Shown in pieces: positions 50,665 through 62,499 of a stretch of DNA of 64,000 nucleotides. The position numbers and the translations under genes are program-made. This DNA comes from Rhopalosiphum padi (Eukaryota; Arthropoda; Insecta; Hemiptera; Aphididae). Numbering within the stretch: the first letter of the stretch is position 1; every line of letters starts with the position of its first letter. The stretch is from NCBI RefSeq assembly GCF_020882245.1, contig NC_083600.1, forward strand, positions 44,549,019 to 44,613,018, read 5' to 3'. The notes beneath the pieces were generated by a model. That model worked only from the letters and a program-made list of their open reading frames with translations. It had not been told where the DNA came from and did no database searches.

Positions 50665-50817
50665 ATGAAACTTTTATTTGGTTTAATCGCTTTAAATGCG
50701 CTTTTCCATTGTTTGCTACACAATTATTATGCGAACGGTCTTGTTCTACAGCATTCAGCTTACCGATTGTCGCGAATCAATGCATTCCTGAAAAATAAAA
50801 AAAATAATACATTTTAA
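50665..50817 (+). CDS. possible small secreted peptide (50 aa)
   Basis: ATG at 50,665 opens MKLLFGLIALNALFHCLL, which has the shape of a signal peptide: a positive residue, then a hydrophobic core of about 15 residues. Cleavage is possible after the Ala-Asn-Gly near residue 23-25, leaving a basic mature peptide of about 25 residues ending in a Lys/Asn run. The frame extends upstream without ATG to about 50,617, directly after an acceptor-like TTTTTAG, so it could be a longer terminal exon. Start context is mediocre (C at -3). No family is recognised. Confidence 0.22.
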   Translation: MKLLFGLIALNALFHCLLHNYYANGLVLQHSAYRLSRINAFLKNKKNNTF

Positions 50818-50829
50818 CGAACGACCTAA

Positions 50830-51850
50830 CTAATTATTTTTGTACAAGAGAAAGAGATACTTGAGATATTAGAAACGAATACACGTAGATTATATTATTA
50901 TAGTATGATATGATTTTATATTATGTAATTCTGTTTTTTGAATACGAATAACATGTTTCGGACCACAAAAAAACGATGTTTAAGCGTTTATAAAATAATT
51001 GTTTATAACGCTTAATATTATTTTTTGCAATGTAAATACTAATCTCAAATACTCTTTTTAACATATATTTAAACTTTATCCATGTATGCTATGAGATTAT
51101 TATTTTTTTAATTGTTACAACAAGTTTAAAATGTATGATAAAAAAATGAAAAAATAATGCCTATTGACATGTATACTTAATATTGTCATAATAATATATT
51201 GGTGCAGTTGCAAATAATTGTTTTTATGTCAGTAAAGATCATTTTATTCTCGATAAAATGCAAGTATAGATAGTAATAACAAAATTGAATCATAAATCAT
51301 GTGTATTTGTATATATTACATACTATTTTTTATGTATTTTCAGTTTACAACATACATTTACGGATGTTTCTTTAAAAAATAATGAATTAGTTTACCTAGC
51401 AGCTAATATTTGAGTCTTATGCGTTTTTACATTATTAGAAGTAGGTAATTAAAGTTATAACGTAATTTGTTCACAAAAGATTTTAATTTTCACTTTATGT
51501 TTAATGCGTATTATAATTATTTTTTAATAGAACAAACAATTTTTATTTCAAATTTCCAGTCAGAATATTTTTATAAGCATTTATGTGTTTAAAAAAATAT
51601 ATGCAGGGAATAAACTAAATTTTAAATAATGTATTATTAGTGAACATGTTTGATATTATTTGATACGTGGATATTGAACATTATTATAAAAAAATAAAAT
51701 AAAAAATATTTTACAATATGAACAGAAATAAAAAAATAAAAAGGGGTAGGATATACTTAGTAAAATGTTATTACATTGGGTTGATATATTAGATTAGTTT
51801 CTATAATTTTAATAATTTGAAAAATTTGAAAATGGTTTTCATGCAGTCTA
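50830..51850. other. AT-rich desert
   Basis: No feature is supported. Confidence 0.6.
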
Positions 51851-51859
51851 GATCGGGGC

Positions 51860-52130
51860 TTAATGCCTATACTCTTAAAGGTTGTCAGCTATTTTGAAGT
51901 TAGCTCTAATGTTTCTGCAGTTTCGACAGTAGCAAATGATGTGTGTGAATGTAAGTATTTTTCCGTGTATAAGGTTCTGTCTGGTTACGATCAGTGATTA
52001 GGTGTCTATGGGTTAACCATATATAGCCTATTGGAAGTCTGTTTAAAATTACTTCCTGTCGTCTAAATAGTGAAACGGTTATGATTATAGAAAAATGGTG
52101 GTTTTTATTTTATTTAGCTTGGTGTGATAA
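51860..52130 (-). pseudogene. decayed non-LTR retrotransposon, RNase H/3' end fragment
   Basis: Read on the minus strand, 52,064 downward gives RRQEVILNRLPIGYIWLTHR followed by HLITD. This matches the conserved C-terminal RNase H pattern of I/Jockey-type elements (…E-V-x-L-x-R-L-x-I-G-H-T-x-L-T-H-x-x-L…). Further on, HxH/cysteine-type residues expected in the terminal zinc knuckle region are scrambled by frame changes and a stop (HTSFATVETAETLELTSK then stop). Upstream sequence reads only in pieces. No reverse transcriptase is left, so the copy is 5'-truncated and dead. Recognition is from family knowledge; limits are approximate. Confidence 0.7.
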
Positions 52131-52439
52131 ATTGTTCAAGTGTGTTATTATTAATTAAAGATATGATGTTTACAAGATGTTTAATACCATAATATGATAT
52201 AGGTAGTGTATGTGTGTGTATTTGATGTGAATTGGGAATATTATATTTTTAAATTTCCAAAAAAAATAATTAAAATAATTATTAAATATCTAATTTTGTC
52301 CAAATTTTAACTAAAATATTCTATTAAAAAGAAAAACTATATTTATGCATTTTAAAGATGCTTTAGTTACATTATGAACTTCTAACAAAAACCCTGTATT
52401 AAATTAACAATACAATATTATTTGAACAATTTCCTTGTG

Positions 52440-52910
52440 ATTTTAATAAATTTTGGTAAAATTTTAACTCCAAATGCTTATAAATAAAAACATGTCCATG
52501 TTTCATTAATATTTTTAAGATATTATAATAACAATTTATGAGGAACCTTGTAGGTATTACGTTTTTAAGTTTTTGATCATCGGAAATTTTCTTATAGAAA
52601 AAGTAGCAAAAAGATTCTCAGTCTATAAATACTTTAAAAAAAACTAAATAATTTAGAAACTTACACCATATTAATAAAATTATAATACAAATATTTTGTG
52701 AAAATTTCGATCAAAATCATATTTGTCAATAACAGGTTTTGCGTGAAAATTCCAATTTTTTTTTTTTATTTTATTTTTTATTTTCCTCAGTCATAAAATT
52801 TTGCGTTTTTACTATAATGTACCAACTAGATCCAGAAATCACTCTCAAAGTTTGAAATCTAAGAATTTTACTATCTCAAAAGGTCATGACTGACAAAAAA
52901 AAAAAAATTT
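52440..52910. repeat. possible aphid-type dispersed repeat
   Basis: Phrases such as CTCCAAATGCTTATAAATAA, TTATGAGGAACCTTGTAGG, TTTTTGATCATCGGAAATTT and AAAAAGATTCTCAGTCTATA recall a repeat common in aphid sequence. This is recall-based. There is no coding capacity and no clear termini. Confidence 0.35.
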
Positions 52911-52919
52911 AAAAACATA

Positions 52920-53870
52920 CATCATTGTAAAATCAATACATTCATCTCTCTTGCCAGAAACTAAAAGTAAAAATTATAAAAATTGCCATGATTATAATTT
53001 AATTTTTTTTCTTTATTACATATTATAAACAATACATTACAATATAACATAACAGTATATTAGAATAATAAAGTTAAATCACTAAATTACAAATAGACTA
53101 TTATATAGATTGTCTAAGAAATCAAACTTTAAATAATTGACATGCTTTAATATTCATATGTATTCGTAAATATTCTTTATATTAATATATTAAAAAACAT
53201 ATGTGACAATTAAAATACCACAGAATAAGTAACCTTAGATCACAAAATAAATCTATGCTTTACATTTTTGTATGGGTCTGATGTTTTCAATAAATTCTTT
53301 AAACATTTTTAAATGTATGGTAATTAAATAAATAATAATTCGTTAAGAATGACACTAAAATTACTCAGTACTCATGATAGGTTTGTAAATAAGTATTTTT
53401 TTAAATTATATTTTATTACACAAAATGAAGGTTATTATTTTGTGATATACAATGTATAGAAGTAATTTTTTTTTTTTTACTTGAAACATTTGTTTTTTAG
53501 TTACAATAATTCAACTTTTAATTTCGTTATTATAAAACGACCCATTGTAACATAATATATACATTATAAACATATTTTAACTGAGGTACATACAAATTTA
53601 AATCTGATTTAATTACGAATCTTCATAATTAATATTATTTTTGGGGGCGTATTTGAAGCATCCGGCAACCCCTCTTATTCAATATATTTTTCAAAACAAT
53701 TTCAATTTTAGATTCTTGTTGTAATTAAAATTTTAATTATACATAATGTTGCAAACAACAGAAATATGAAAATGCAAATATTATATTTACAAAACATTAG
53801 CTGAAAATGAGGGTTTATAACGATTTTGATAAAGTGCAATAGATAGGTACCTATGTGTTTTAATGGTCTA
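52920..53870. other. AT-rich desert with one C/G-run fragment
   Basis: No gene is visible. A short fragment GGGGGCGTATTTGAAGCATC near 53,643, followed by CGGCAACCCC, looks like a repeat end. Confidence 0.5.
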
Positions 53871-54128
53871 ACACTGTTATAGCGCTGCTACTGGAACGTG
53901 ATCAGCAAATGGCAAATGGCTATTAATTTTCGTAAGCACTGTTTGCCGAATTAAGTACAACGAAACTGTCGCCATTATACGTGTAGTTAAAGTTTAGACA
54001 TTATGCAAAGTCTGCCAGTGAATATTCGGACGCCAAACACGAGTTAAATATATTGTAATATTGTGTGTCCTAAAAAAACTTAATAATAATAACATCTACA
54101 TAAGCCCCTCACAGATTTTCTGAACAAA

Positions 54129-54404
54129 GTGATTCCGATAAACACGCCATTGTGGTATAGATCGTTTAAGAAGGGTTGCAGAAATTCATTTTTTTTGTCA
54201 CTTTGGACACGTGTGGAAATGTACAGTAAACCAATACGGTTGGGTGAGCATTATTGTGTTGCCGTGTGCTCATTTATATTGTATAATATAATAATATTAT
54301 GCATGCGTTTAGAGTATAAAATGAAGGAAACCTCATTCATTACCGGGATATTGTCATTTATCAATATTAGATGTCTGAATTTTCTTTTTATTTGCAACCA
54401 TTAA
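54129..54404 (+). CDS. candidate exon, unknown (91 open codons)
   Basis: The frame begins at an acceptor-like TTTTCTGAACAAAG and runs 91 codons to TAA (starting IPINTPLWYRSFKKGCRNSF). Inside it, CGGTTGG|GTGAGCATT is a fair donor at 54,244, so the exon might end there after about 38 codons. There is no ATG at the start. Codon composition is balanced in the first 45 codons and more AT-driven after the donor-like site, which favours the shorter exon. No family is recognised. Confidence 0.22.
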   Translation: MIPINTPLWYRSFKKGCRNSFFLSLWTRVEMYSKPIRLGEHYCVAVCSFILYNIIILCMRLEYKMKETSFITGILSFINIRCLNFLFICNH

Positions 54405-54409
54405 GATTA

Positions 54410-56560
54410 TAACGATATTATGATGAATAAAAAAAATATATCGTAATAATATTATCATTACTATTAGTAATCTACTATTTATTACTATAAAACTTGTAAA
54501 AGAACATAATATATTTTGTAAGGACGACTAAATTATTACTGATTAGGTCCTCGATATAAAACGCGATTCAAACAAACTGATAAGATAAGTCATAGTTATA
54601 CAATAATGTACGATAAATGGTTATAACTAGTAAGTTGTAAGTAAAAAAATATTCAATATTTGGGGATCAACTTTATATTTTTAATAATTCATTTCCAATA
54701 TATTATTATAGTTTTTAAAATAACACTTAATTGTATTTTGAATAAAATAATAATTTTCACCCGCATAGCAATTTACAACATATTATATTATGCTCGGTGT
54801 ATAACGTATTGCATTAAAAACAATAGAGTATTAATAAAAAGTATTATATTTTTAACATCAGCGAGTTATTAATTTATGCTTATGTAATTAATAATTACAA
54901 TTGTTACCATGTTTCAATTACTAAGGGTTATGTATTCGTCAAAAATAATATATATTATAATAGTTATATTTATTTTATATAAGTATATATTATTATTTAA
55001 AAATGTTTTACTAATTTAATAATCTGTTTACAAGTAGTAACACAATTATCTTGATTATGAGATATTTTATTTTACATTAAAAAATATCAACCTAACAAAG
55101 GAATACTTCAAATAAAATAATAGTAAGACCAACATAAAATAATTCTATACGAAAATGATAAATGACAACTTGAAAATATTCTAAGAATGTTTATACTGTA
55201 TTCATAGAAATCAAAAGCATTTTTAATAACATATAATAATGGTTAGATGTTATGTAATACACGACATACGTGTAATATTAATAAATACGTAAACATAATT
55301 TATATCAAGAAAATTGTTTAACTAAAAAAACGTTTGCCTTTGAAATATAAATAATATTTAATTAAAATTAAAATATAAACTAAATAATTGTAAATAACTT
55401 AATAATATGTTAGAATAAAATTAACTGTTTTAGTTAAAAGCAATATGAAATGAAAAAAAAAACACTTCAAGTTACAATTGACTTAATTATACCTAAAACT
55501 TAATAACTCATTATAAATACGCGTTTTTGTTAGAGTATAATATTATTATATTTATTATATATTATTTTATTGTCTTATTGGCATTTTTCCACTGCGTATA
55601 TAGTTTCATTAACAATTAAACAATTTATCAAAATAATAATTAAATAGTACCAAAGTAAGCTCTAAATATATTATATTACATTTTTAAACGATCAAGTAGA
55701 ATTATTGATCTTAAAATTATAATATTTTATTGTACAAATGATTGTTTAATAATAGAATACACACTGATTATACACACCAACTATTCACTCGGTTTTCTTT
55801 AAATATTAAGCTAAGTATGTACAATTTTGAATTTAACTACAAATATATAATATTTTAATACTAAGTCTTTAGATTTAATATTAAACTTAATATTATAAGA
55901 AGGTATCGTAATAACCAGATGTACAAGTTTTAAATTCATTGATTTTATAAGCTAAAAATATTACCTGCTTTCATATTAAAGTTAACTGAGATGTATAAAA
56001 TTCAAATAAATGTTTATAATGATTTAAATTAAAAATAATATTGATATAACATACTTATAACTTAGTACACTAAATCATTACAAAATATTATCCACATATA
56101 GGTACATATACTAATGATAAATATACTTTTATGAACTAAAACAAATCGTATTGGCGCCTTAAAGTTAAGATTAAAATTTAAGTTTTAATTATAAATTTGA
56201 AGTTATATAAAACATAAATATATCATTGGGGTGTAAATTATATAGTAGTTATTTAGCATTATAATTTAGTTTATGGTTTAACTAGAAATTGTTTAAGTAT
56301 ATTATACATTTCACCCTTCTAAATTATGACCACATATTTTTTTTTGTATTTGTTTACACAAAATAGCTATTTAATAATTAAACTGTGTAACTGCAGCTCC
56401 TCTTTTAAAAAATATTACATGAATACGAATCATTTTTTTAATAACCGGTCTTAAATTATTATACACCATTATATTATGCATATTAGAAATTAAAAATACA
56501 TAAATAAATAACATTTTTTATTCATAATAAACAAATTATCATTTAAATGATATTATTTTT
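54410..56560. other. AT-rich desert
   Basis: One of the most AT-rich parts of the window. I see no gene or repeat unit. Confidence 0.6.
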
Positions 56561-56584
56561 TAATAGAAACTGACGTAAAGCTTT

Positions 56585-56848
56585 ATGCCTAGCAAATGCA
56601 GGAGTTTCGTGGATATAGTTTGTTTTGCATTCCGGATTGATGTGGTTACAAAATGTCGTGTCAGAGGCCAATCGATGGTTGACCGGTCAAAAAACTTTGT
56701 AAGTAGATTATTCGGATTTTGTGGTTTTAACCCCTCTCCCTCTCAGGATAGCGGCTTTGAAGTTATAAATCACCACGGCATACTACTATACTGCATACAC
56801 TTTGCCGCAGGTAATCAATCGGATTTATTACTCAGACTACAGGACTAG
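56585..56848 (+). CDS. candidate exon(s) in an isolated GC-rich island (87 aa)
   Basis: ATG at 56,585 opens 87 codons in a 0.3-kb island inside AT-rich desert. Within it, CTTT|GTAAGT (56,701) and CCCTCTCCCTCTCAG (AG at 56,747-56,748) would define a 48-bp intron whose removal keeps the frame. A further donor GCCGCAG|GTAATC lies at 56,811. A likely structure is an exon ending at 56,700 or running on, then 56,749-56,810. The pyrimidine tract is excellent, but 48 bp is unusually short for an insect intron. The start context is poor. No family is recognised. Confidence 0.3.
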   Translation: MPSKCRSFVDIVCFAFRIDVVTKCRVRGQSMVDRSKNFVSRLFGFCGFNPSPSQDSGFEVINHHGILLYCIHFAAGNQSDLLLRLQD

Positions 56849-56869
56849 TCCACTACGGACCGAGAAAAT

Positions 56870-58200
56870 GTAATACTTGAAGACATGAATAATGAAAAGC
56901 ATCATACTTCACTAAAATTCTATAATCTATTGACTTATACGCTTAGTTTAAAATTTTAAATAAAATTATGCAAACATAGAATTATTAGGTATAAAGTTAA
57001 AAATATTTGTTTAAGAGATACTAAATCAACCGATGTTCGGAATACAAAATGAAGAAGTACATACCTTACATTTCTTGAATAACATTGTTCGTATCTGCTG
57101 TCAAGCCAATTAACAAATGTTCGATATAAATTTTAGTCATACTAGTAAAAAGTAGTGTAAAATAATAAGAACGCATAGCACTATGATAGCGTCACTTATA
57201 ACCGTAAATCATCGTTAAAAAAACTATGAGAAAAGTCGACAAAAAGTATGTTATGTATACGTACATGCATAATAAATGTAAATTATACCTGTATAGCTAC
57301 TATAACTAACTTAATAGTTAATAATAAAACTTATAGTTAAGCCATGTATTTAATAATTATATTAATGCTAACTTTCGTTATTATTTTTTTAAATCTTCCA
57401 AGTTTAAAATATTTATGTATAATGAGTAATGACTCATTAATGAGGACGAAAAATGGTGTAATAAATTGTCAAAATAGTGTGCAATTGTTGTGTAATCATA
57501 GGTACCTACTGACCAACTGTAATCATTTCTAAACTTAAAAGTGCATAATATTATTATGATATCATTTACACCATTAGTAGGAAGATTTTAATAATATAAA
57601 TACAATATTGCTTAATTTATCATAATTTAAACTACCCATAAAAGCTTTAGTACATAATATTATAGCTTACAAAAAAAATCCCCTGGTTAGTACGTACTTA
57701 TCTACGTTTATAGGATAAAAACAATTGTATTACACTTTTAAGAATTTTAATTATAGATACATACAAAATAATGAAAATACATAAATAGTGCTTAAAAACT
57801 ATTTAAGAAAACAAAATACATAACTTACAATTTAAATGCTTCTTTGTTTCAAAAGTTTACGTATAAAATAAAATAGAATGTTTTTTTATCACATCTATTA
57901 TACGCATTTTTTAAATTAAATTTACCTTTTCTAATTTAAAAGTGGAATAGGTAAGCACTAAGCATTGTGCTTACTTACATTTAAGTGATTTAAATCATTG
58001 GTTAATGCACTGACTTTATTAATAAAAAAAAAAATGCGTTAAAACGAACTTGCATGTTAGTAAGATAGGATAACTATTAACTATTTCTCGTAAAATACGG
58101 ACAACGCATAATATTCTTGTGTATTATGTTGTCACTCAATATAATTTTGGTATTTTAATTGAAGTTTATTAATATTGACCAAAGTATGACGTTCTAGAGG
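56870..58200. other. AT-rich stretch
   Basis: No gene is visible. An inverted repeat GTAAGCAC/GTGCTTAC occupies 57,951-57,974. Confidence 0.5.
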
Positions 58201-58491
58201 ATAACGTGCTCGAGATCTAAAACAAATCCTTAAGGACGAATTTCTGTTCGTATAAAATTGCCGTTCTAAATATAATGTACAGCTGTACACTAATTGCTCA
58301 CAGAAAGGTTATCCATTACAAACCACAATCGAGCTTATATAGCGTTCTAGCTAAGATATTACTATAGGGTTTTGATGGTGGGTGATCCATCTTTGGGAAA
58401 TTAGAGAATAATGGAATATAATAGCATATTATTATATTATATTTTTCAAAAACATTTAATTTTTTTGTTTACACCATCACCTCGATTTCAG

Positions 58492-58596
58492 CTGTCGTCG
58501 GTTAAACTTGTTAACAAATATTATGCACATAACTATCGCATTTCTGGCATCTTCGTCGCTGTTGACGACGACAAACGTCTGTCGTTGAAAACTTAG
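58492..58596 (+). CDS. candidate terminal exon, 34 codons plus stop
   Basis: A strong acceptor (TCACCTCGATTTCAG, AG at 58,490-58,491, with a long T-rich tract before it) opens LSSVKLVNKYYAHNYRISGI and continues FVAVDDDKRLSLKT to TAG, in phase 0. The composition is balanced and the block lies at the edge of the 58.2-59.1 kb CpG-rich island. No AATAAA is obvious in the next 200 bp. No family is recognised. Confidence 0.28.
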   Translation: MSSVKLVNKYYAHNYRISGIFVAVDDDKRLSLKT

Positions 58597-58599
58597 TCA

Positions 58600-59290
58600 T
58601 CGCAGCGTCGTTTGGAAAGTTTTGGTGTTTGTCGCCACCATGGATGACGGGTGAACCGTATTGTGTATAGTGTTTCGTCGTTTACATGAATACTTTACAT
58701 TAAGAGTGGACGGAACGCGAAAAGTGAATTGTGAATTTTTAATTATCGAGCGGATATCTTGCATGGTGAATTGTTCATTTTGAACGCAGTCAGACAAATG
58801 GCAAGAACAAAAACGCTGGCGAAACAAATTTTAATATTATAATATTAATCAAGTTATAAACTATATAAAGAAAACATCTTATAGCCCATCAAGAAGCGCA
58901 ATATCGGTAGACATTCAATCAGCCGAGGGCCGAGGTGATTAATGACGCGTTTGCGAACCCTTTATTACAGATCGTTTAATCGCGGTGTTAAGACAACTGT
59001 TTTATTGCAATGGTAGTAATACGGTATGTATGCGTCATCTCAATCGTCTTGAAGACTTCCTTGTAGCCTTTTCACGCTCGTCTGATCCCTGTTGACGACT
59101 GTGTCATCTAAGACATCTAAATGCAATTTGACTAAAACGTTCACGATTGAGGAAAATCGTTTTCGAGTAAAAATATTTTGTACATCCCTTATTGAATTGA
59201 TAGCATTCAGATAATACATTTAATTATACACAAGTTAGCTAATTCTGCGTGCTAAATTTCAATAATTAAAAATTTTTATTGAATTATTAT
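58600..59290. other. CpG-rich island
   Basis: CpG-richer sequence with a 76-codon minus-strand frame (58,827-58,597) that I cannot support further. A perfect CCACCATGG start context near 58,638 leads to a stop after four codons. Confidence 0.4.
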
Positions 59291-59329
59291 TATTTTTTTT
59301 TTTTTGAAATTTTTTTGTAATGGGCCTGC

Positions 59330-59348
59330 TTAACGCATGATGCGTTAA
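59330..59348. repeat. 19-bp palindrome
   Basis: TTAACGCATGATGCGTTAA is self-complementary around one central base (9-bp arms). Both 9-bp halves contain ACGCAT/ATGCGT. Confidence 0.85.
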
Positions 59349-59699
59349 ATTTTTACTATCACAGCTAAATTTCCATTTACTAGAGAAAAAAATCATGTAT
59401 AGCGGTATCTAATATTAGTAATTTCTTATAGAATTAAAAATTTTATTTCAAATTAGGACCAACAATAAAAATTAATAAATAAATACTCAAATATATTTTA
59501 AAACATGAGAATTCTTTACTTACTTGTATATGTTAATAAAGCTTTTATTTTATAATTGTGTATAAATAATTTTTTTAAAACTAAAACAGTTGACTTGAAA
59601 AATAAGTTAAGAAACGTGGAGGAAGCTGATTTGATTTGTAGTGAGGAAAATTTACTTGTACACAGTGAGATAATTTTACTTTTACAATGACATAGTTAT

Positions 59700-59991
59700 T
59701 TTCAATAAATATAAAAATGGAGTCAAAAATGTATAACATTTCATAAATTGAGAACGGCTGGGCTGATTTGGCTCAAAATTTTTTTTAATTGTTCTTAATT
59801 GCAAGAAGAAGGTTTTTACGAAAAACAATTTTGGAAAACCCCTTTTTAAATTTTTTTTAAACATTTTTTTGATGATTGATTTTTTGAATTCCGGAAACCG
59901 GAATGTTTTTTCAAATTGAAAAAGCTACATCAAGCTTTTGCTTAGAAGAGTATTTTCTTTTTGGCAAAACAACGTTTGCCGGGTCAGCTAG
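59700..59991. mobile_element. Helitron-like non-autonomous element, 3' end clear
   Basis: The right end reads AACGTTTGCCGGGTCAGCTAG and is followed by T. A CTAG end followed by T is the Helitron 3' signature, and GCCGGGTCAGCTAGT is a recurrent terminus in insect repeats. Upstream, GAGAACGGCTGGGCTGATTT is the internal phrase usual for this family. The 5' limit is approximate, placed near TATAAAAATGGAGT. There is no Rep/helicase coding sequence. Confidence 0.6.
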
Positions 59992-60187
59992 TATTTTATA
60001 AATATATTTTTTAAATAAATTAGTTTTTATTTCAATATTTTTTTTACTAAAAGATTTCTCACATCACCTTATTATCTTTAAAAAAAAATTAGTAAGCATT
60101 CAGAATTTGGTTATTGCTTATTAAGCGTTTATATTACTATATTAGTATACAATTTTTAAATTTGTATGTGTTTGAAAAACTGTGCAC

Positions 60188-60255
60188 GTATCCAGGATCA
60201 ATTTACGAGAGGGGGGGGGGGGTTAAACCCCCTGTATACGGGCCTGTGGTTTACC
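60188..60255. repeat. repeat fragment with a 12-G run
   Basis: GCACGTATCCAGGATCAATT is followed by a run of 12 G (60,211-60,222), then TTAAACCCCC and GTATACGGGCCTG. G-run/C-run ends of this type are typical of aphid repeats by recall. The G-run lies in an otherwise AT-rich region. Confidence 0.5.
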
Positions 60256-60389
60256 ATAGCGATGTTAAAACATATCAAAAACATTTTAACATAAATTATG
60301 TACAAATGATCTTATGTTTTTCAAGTTTATATATTTATATTTTAACTGTAATTAAATGTTTAAAACCGTTTGTAAAATTCTAAATAACA

Positions 60390-61400
60390 ATAACTGTATA
60401 ATAAAATTCTATTGCCATAGGATATCGTAACATCTTAAATTATACTGTTATAGCGAAATAATTAAAACTTCTAATTAGAAAATTTGTGTTAATATAAACA
60501 AAATATGAATTAATTAAATTTATACAGTTAGCGAGGTATAATTTGGTCACACATAGTTAAACAAAATGGAAATTTAAACTTTTCAATTCAAATAAATTTA
60601 CGAAATTGTGTTTTATTTAGTTTTTAACTTAATACTTTTTTCCATCAATATTTTGATAATGTTTATTTAACCCAGCTATCTGAAATATTCAAATTATGTG
60701 CCTTAATATTCTATATTTCTTATCGTTTCAAAGAATTTTTATCAAAATACTTTATTCATCAATTTTGGAGAACTTCTCTACACCAACTTAAAATCTACAG
60801 ACCCTATAGTGACTATTACGTTTACTCAAGATATTAAATCCAACAATATTTACTCAATATAATCATAATAACTATAAAATGCAGATTCTTTAAGATACTT
60901 AACTAAATTATTTTTAATGTAAGGTCTATTACAATTCGTAATTTATAGATTATTAAGTTTAATTATTATAAATTGTATTAGAAAAACTGTAGGCAGTCTG
61001 TTCTCTCATTCTATGTTGTAATTAAATTGACAAATTATATTACTATAGTATTATATAGATGGTAAATTAATCACAAAACTCATATATAGTTAATTTTAGA
61101 AGTAGAAAAGGCTTTAATTTTTTTTCACTTCTCTAGTATTATATTTTAATATTGTATAAAATATTTTGAAACTACATAATAAACCTAGCGCGAGTATATT
61201 AACAACAGTCGACTATATAATTTAAACATTCGCTTAGATTTTAACAATTGAAATTTCAAATAACAAGACAATAGATTTGCTCTCTCCTTCTTTTCTTCCC
61301 AAAAAATATATCCCATTGTCTTTTATCCTCCTTCCAGTTTTTCTAATCTGACATCATAAAAAATAAACCCTATTCGTATATATCATAGTATTAAAACGTT
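60390..61400. other. AT-rich desert
   Basis: No gene or repeat unit is visible. Confidence 0.6.
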
Positions 61401-61432
61401 CCACTAACCATTTATTTGTTATCTGCTGTATT

Positions 61433-61589
61433 TTAGAGGCGTTGCCTGCTATCTCTAACACTCGTATTGTACATTGTAATATTGTATACAGATGGTGGTG
61501 ACGAAACGCCATGGTGGCGACACATAAAGACAACGTCTGTCATCACGTATCGTAGTTCGCGTTGTCCTCCCACTGATAGGCCGCGAAAC
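61433..61589 (-). CDS. candidate terminal exon, 51 codons plus stop
   Basis: On the minus strand the acceptor ATTTTGACTTTTCACAG (AG at 61,591-61,590) opens one base plus 51 codons ending in TAA at 61,435-61,433. The peptide starts FRGLSVGGQRELRYVMTDVV and has two NxT/S motifs. AATAAA reads about 25 bp past the stop, near 61,408, a good position for a terminal exon. A second frame from the same acceptor is also open for 40 or more codons, so the frame is not certain. No family is recognised. Confidence 0.33.
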
Positions 61590-61599
61590 CTGTGAAAAG

Positions 61600-62150
61600 T
61601 CAAAATTAATAAATATATACAAAAAAATAATAATAAAAGAAAGGCAGACGGAAAAAAACAAAATAAATAAATGATTGATCGAACGTATATGCGCCCCTCG
61701 GATAGTGTAAATTGCTTATCCGAAAACTTTGACCCTCCACGTGCACACGCATACAAAACGGGAAGCATCCGTATATGTGTGCATCAATCATATCGGCAGC
61801 ACTAGATGATAGCGAGCCTACACGTGGACACGTCGATCTTGTGTGCTCTCAACAATAAACCGGAAGGTCGTGTATACAATACATGTAATATTTGTACTTT
61901 TAAAATGAAATGTATTGGTTTTTTTTTACATCAAAACCCGTGAGATAAAATTACGCGCACACACACTCATACACGATACATTAAAGTAATGACAATGGGA
62001 CATAACAGAACAAACGACGCGTATTCTGCGATGCACCAACAAATCATGTACACATTGATCGCTTATCTACTACCTAAATATTTTTGCGGACGTGTACCTC
62101 TTTCGAAAAGTTGAACAAGAAATGTTCATCGGTCAAGTGTAGGGTGCACA
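61600..62150. other. CpG-rich island upstream of the minus-strand terminal exon
   Basis: Moderately CpG-rich. If the exon at 61,589 is real this would be its intron or upstream exon region. I see no second splice-bounded block. Confidence 0.35.
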
Positions 62151-62499
62151 TCTTACTTAGCTCTACACCTCAAAGAAAGATTTAATATAATTATTCTATT
62201 AATGATGCATTACCTATTATTTATACATTTATTTTAATATGTGACCAATAAGTGGTCACAGAATTTGGAAAACGATTGTTGATGAGTAGAACTAATGATT
62301 TATTTTTGTTTATTGGTATTTTGATAAAATTAAATTTTTATACGATATGAATAATTAATTTTAATTTAAAACATTTGTTTATGTACAATTGATAAATAAT
62401 TATATTGTATTACTGCCCTACTATTTTTTTTTTAATTAAATGATTTTAATTTTTAGTTAATTTAATATAATTTTATTTTTAGGTATAATTCATACTGAT

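Noticed and set aside
58630..58653. Perfect CCACCATGG initiation context
   Set aside because: The frame ends after four codons.
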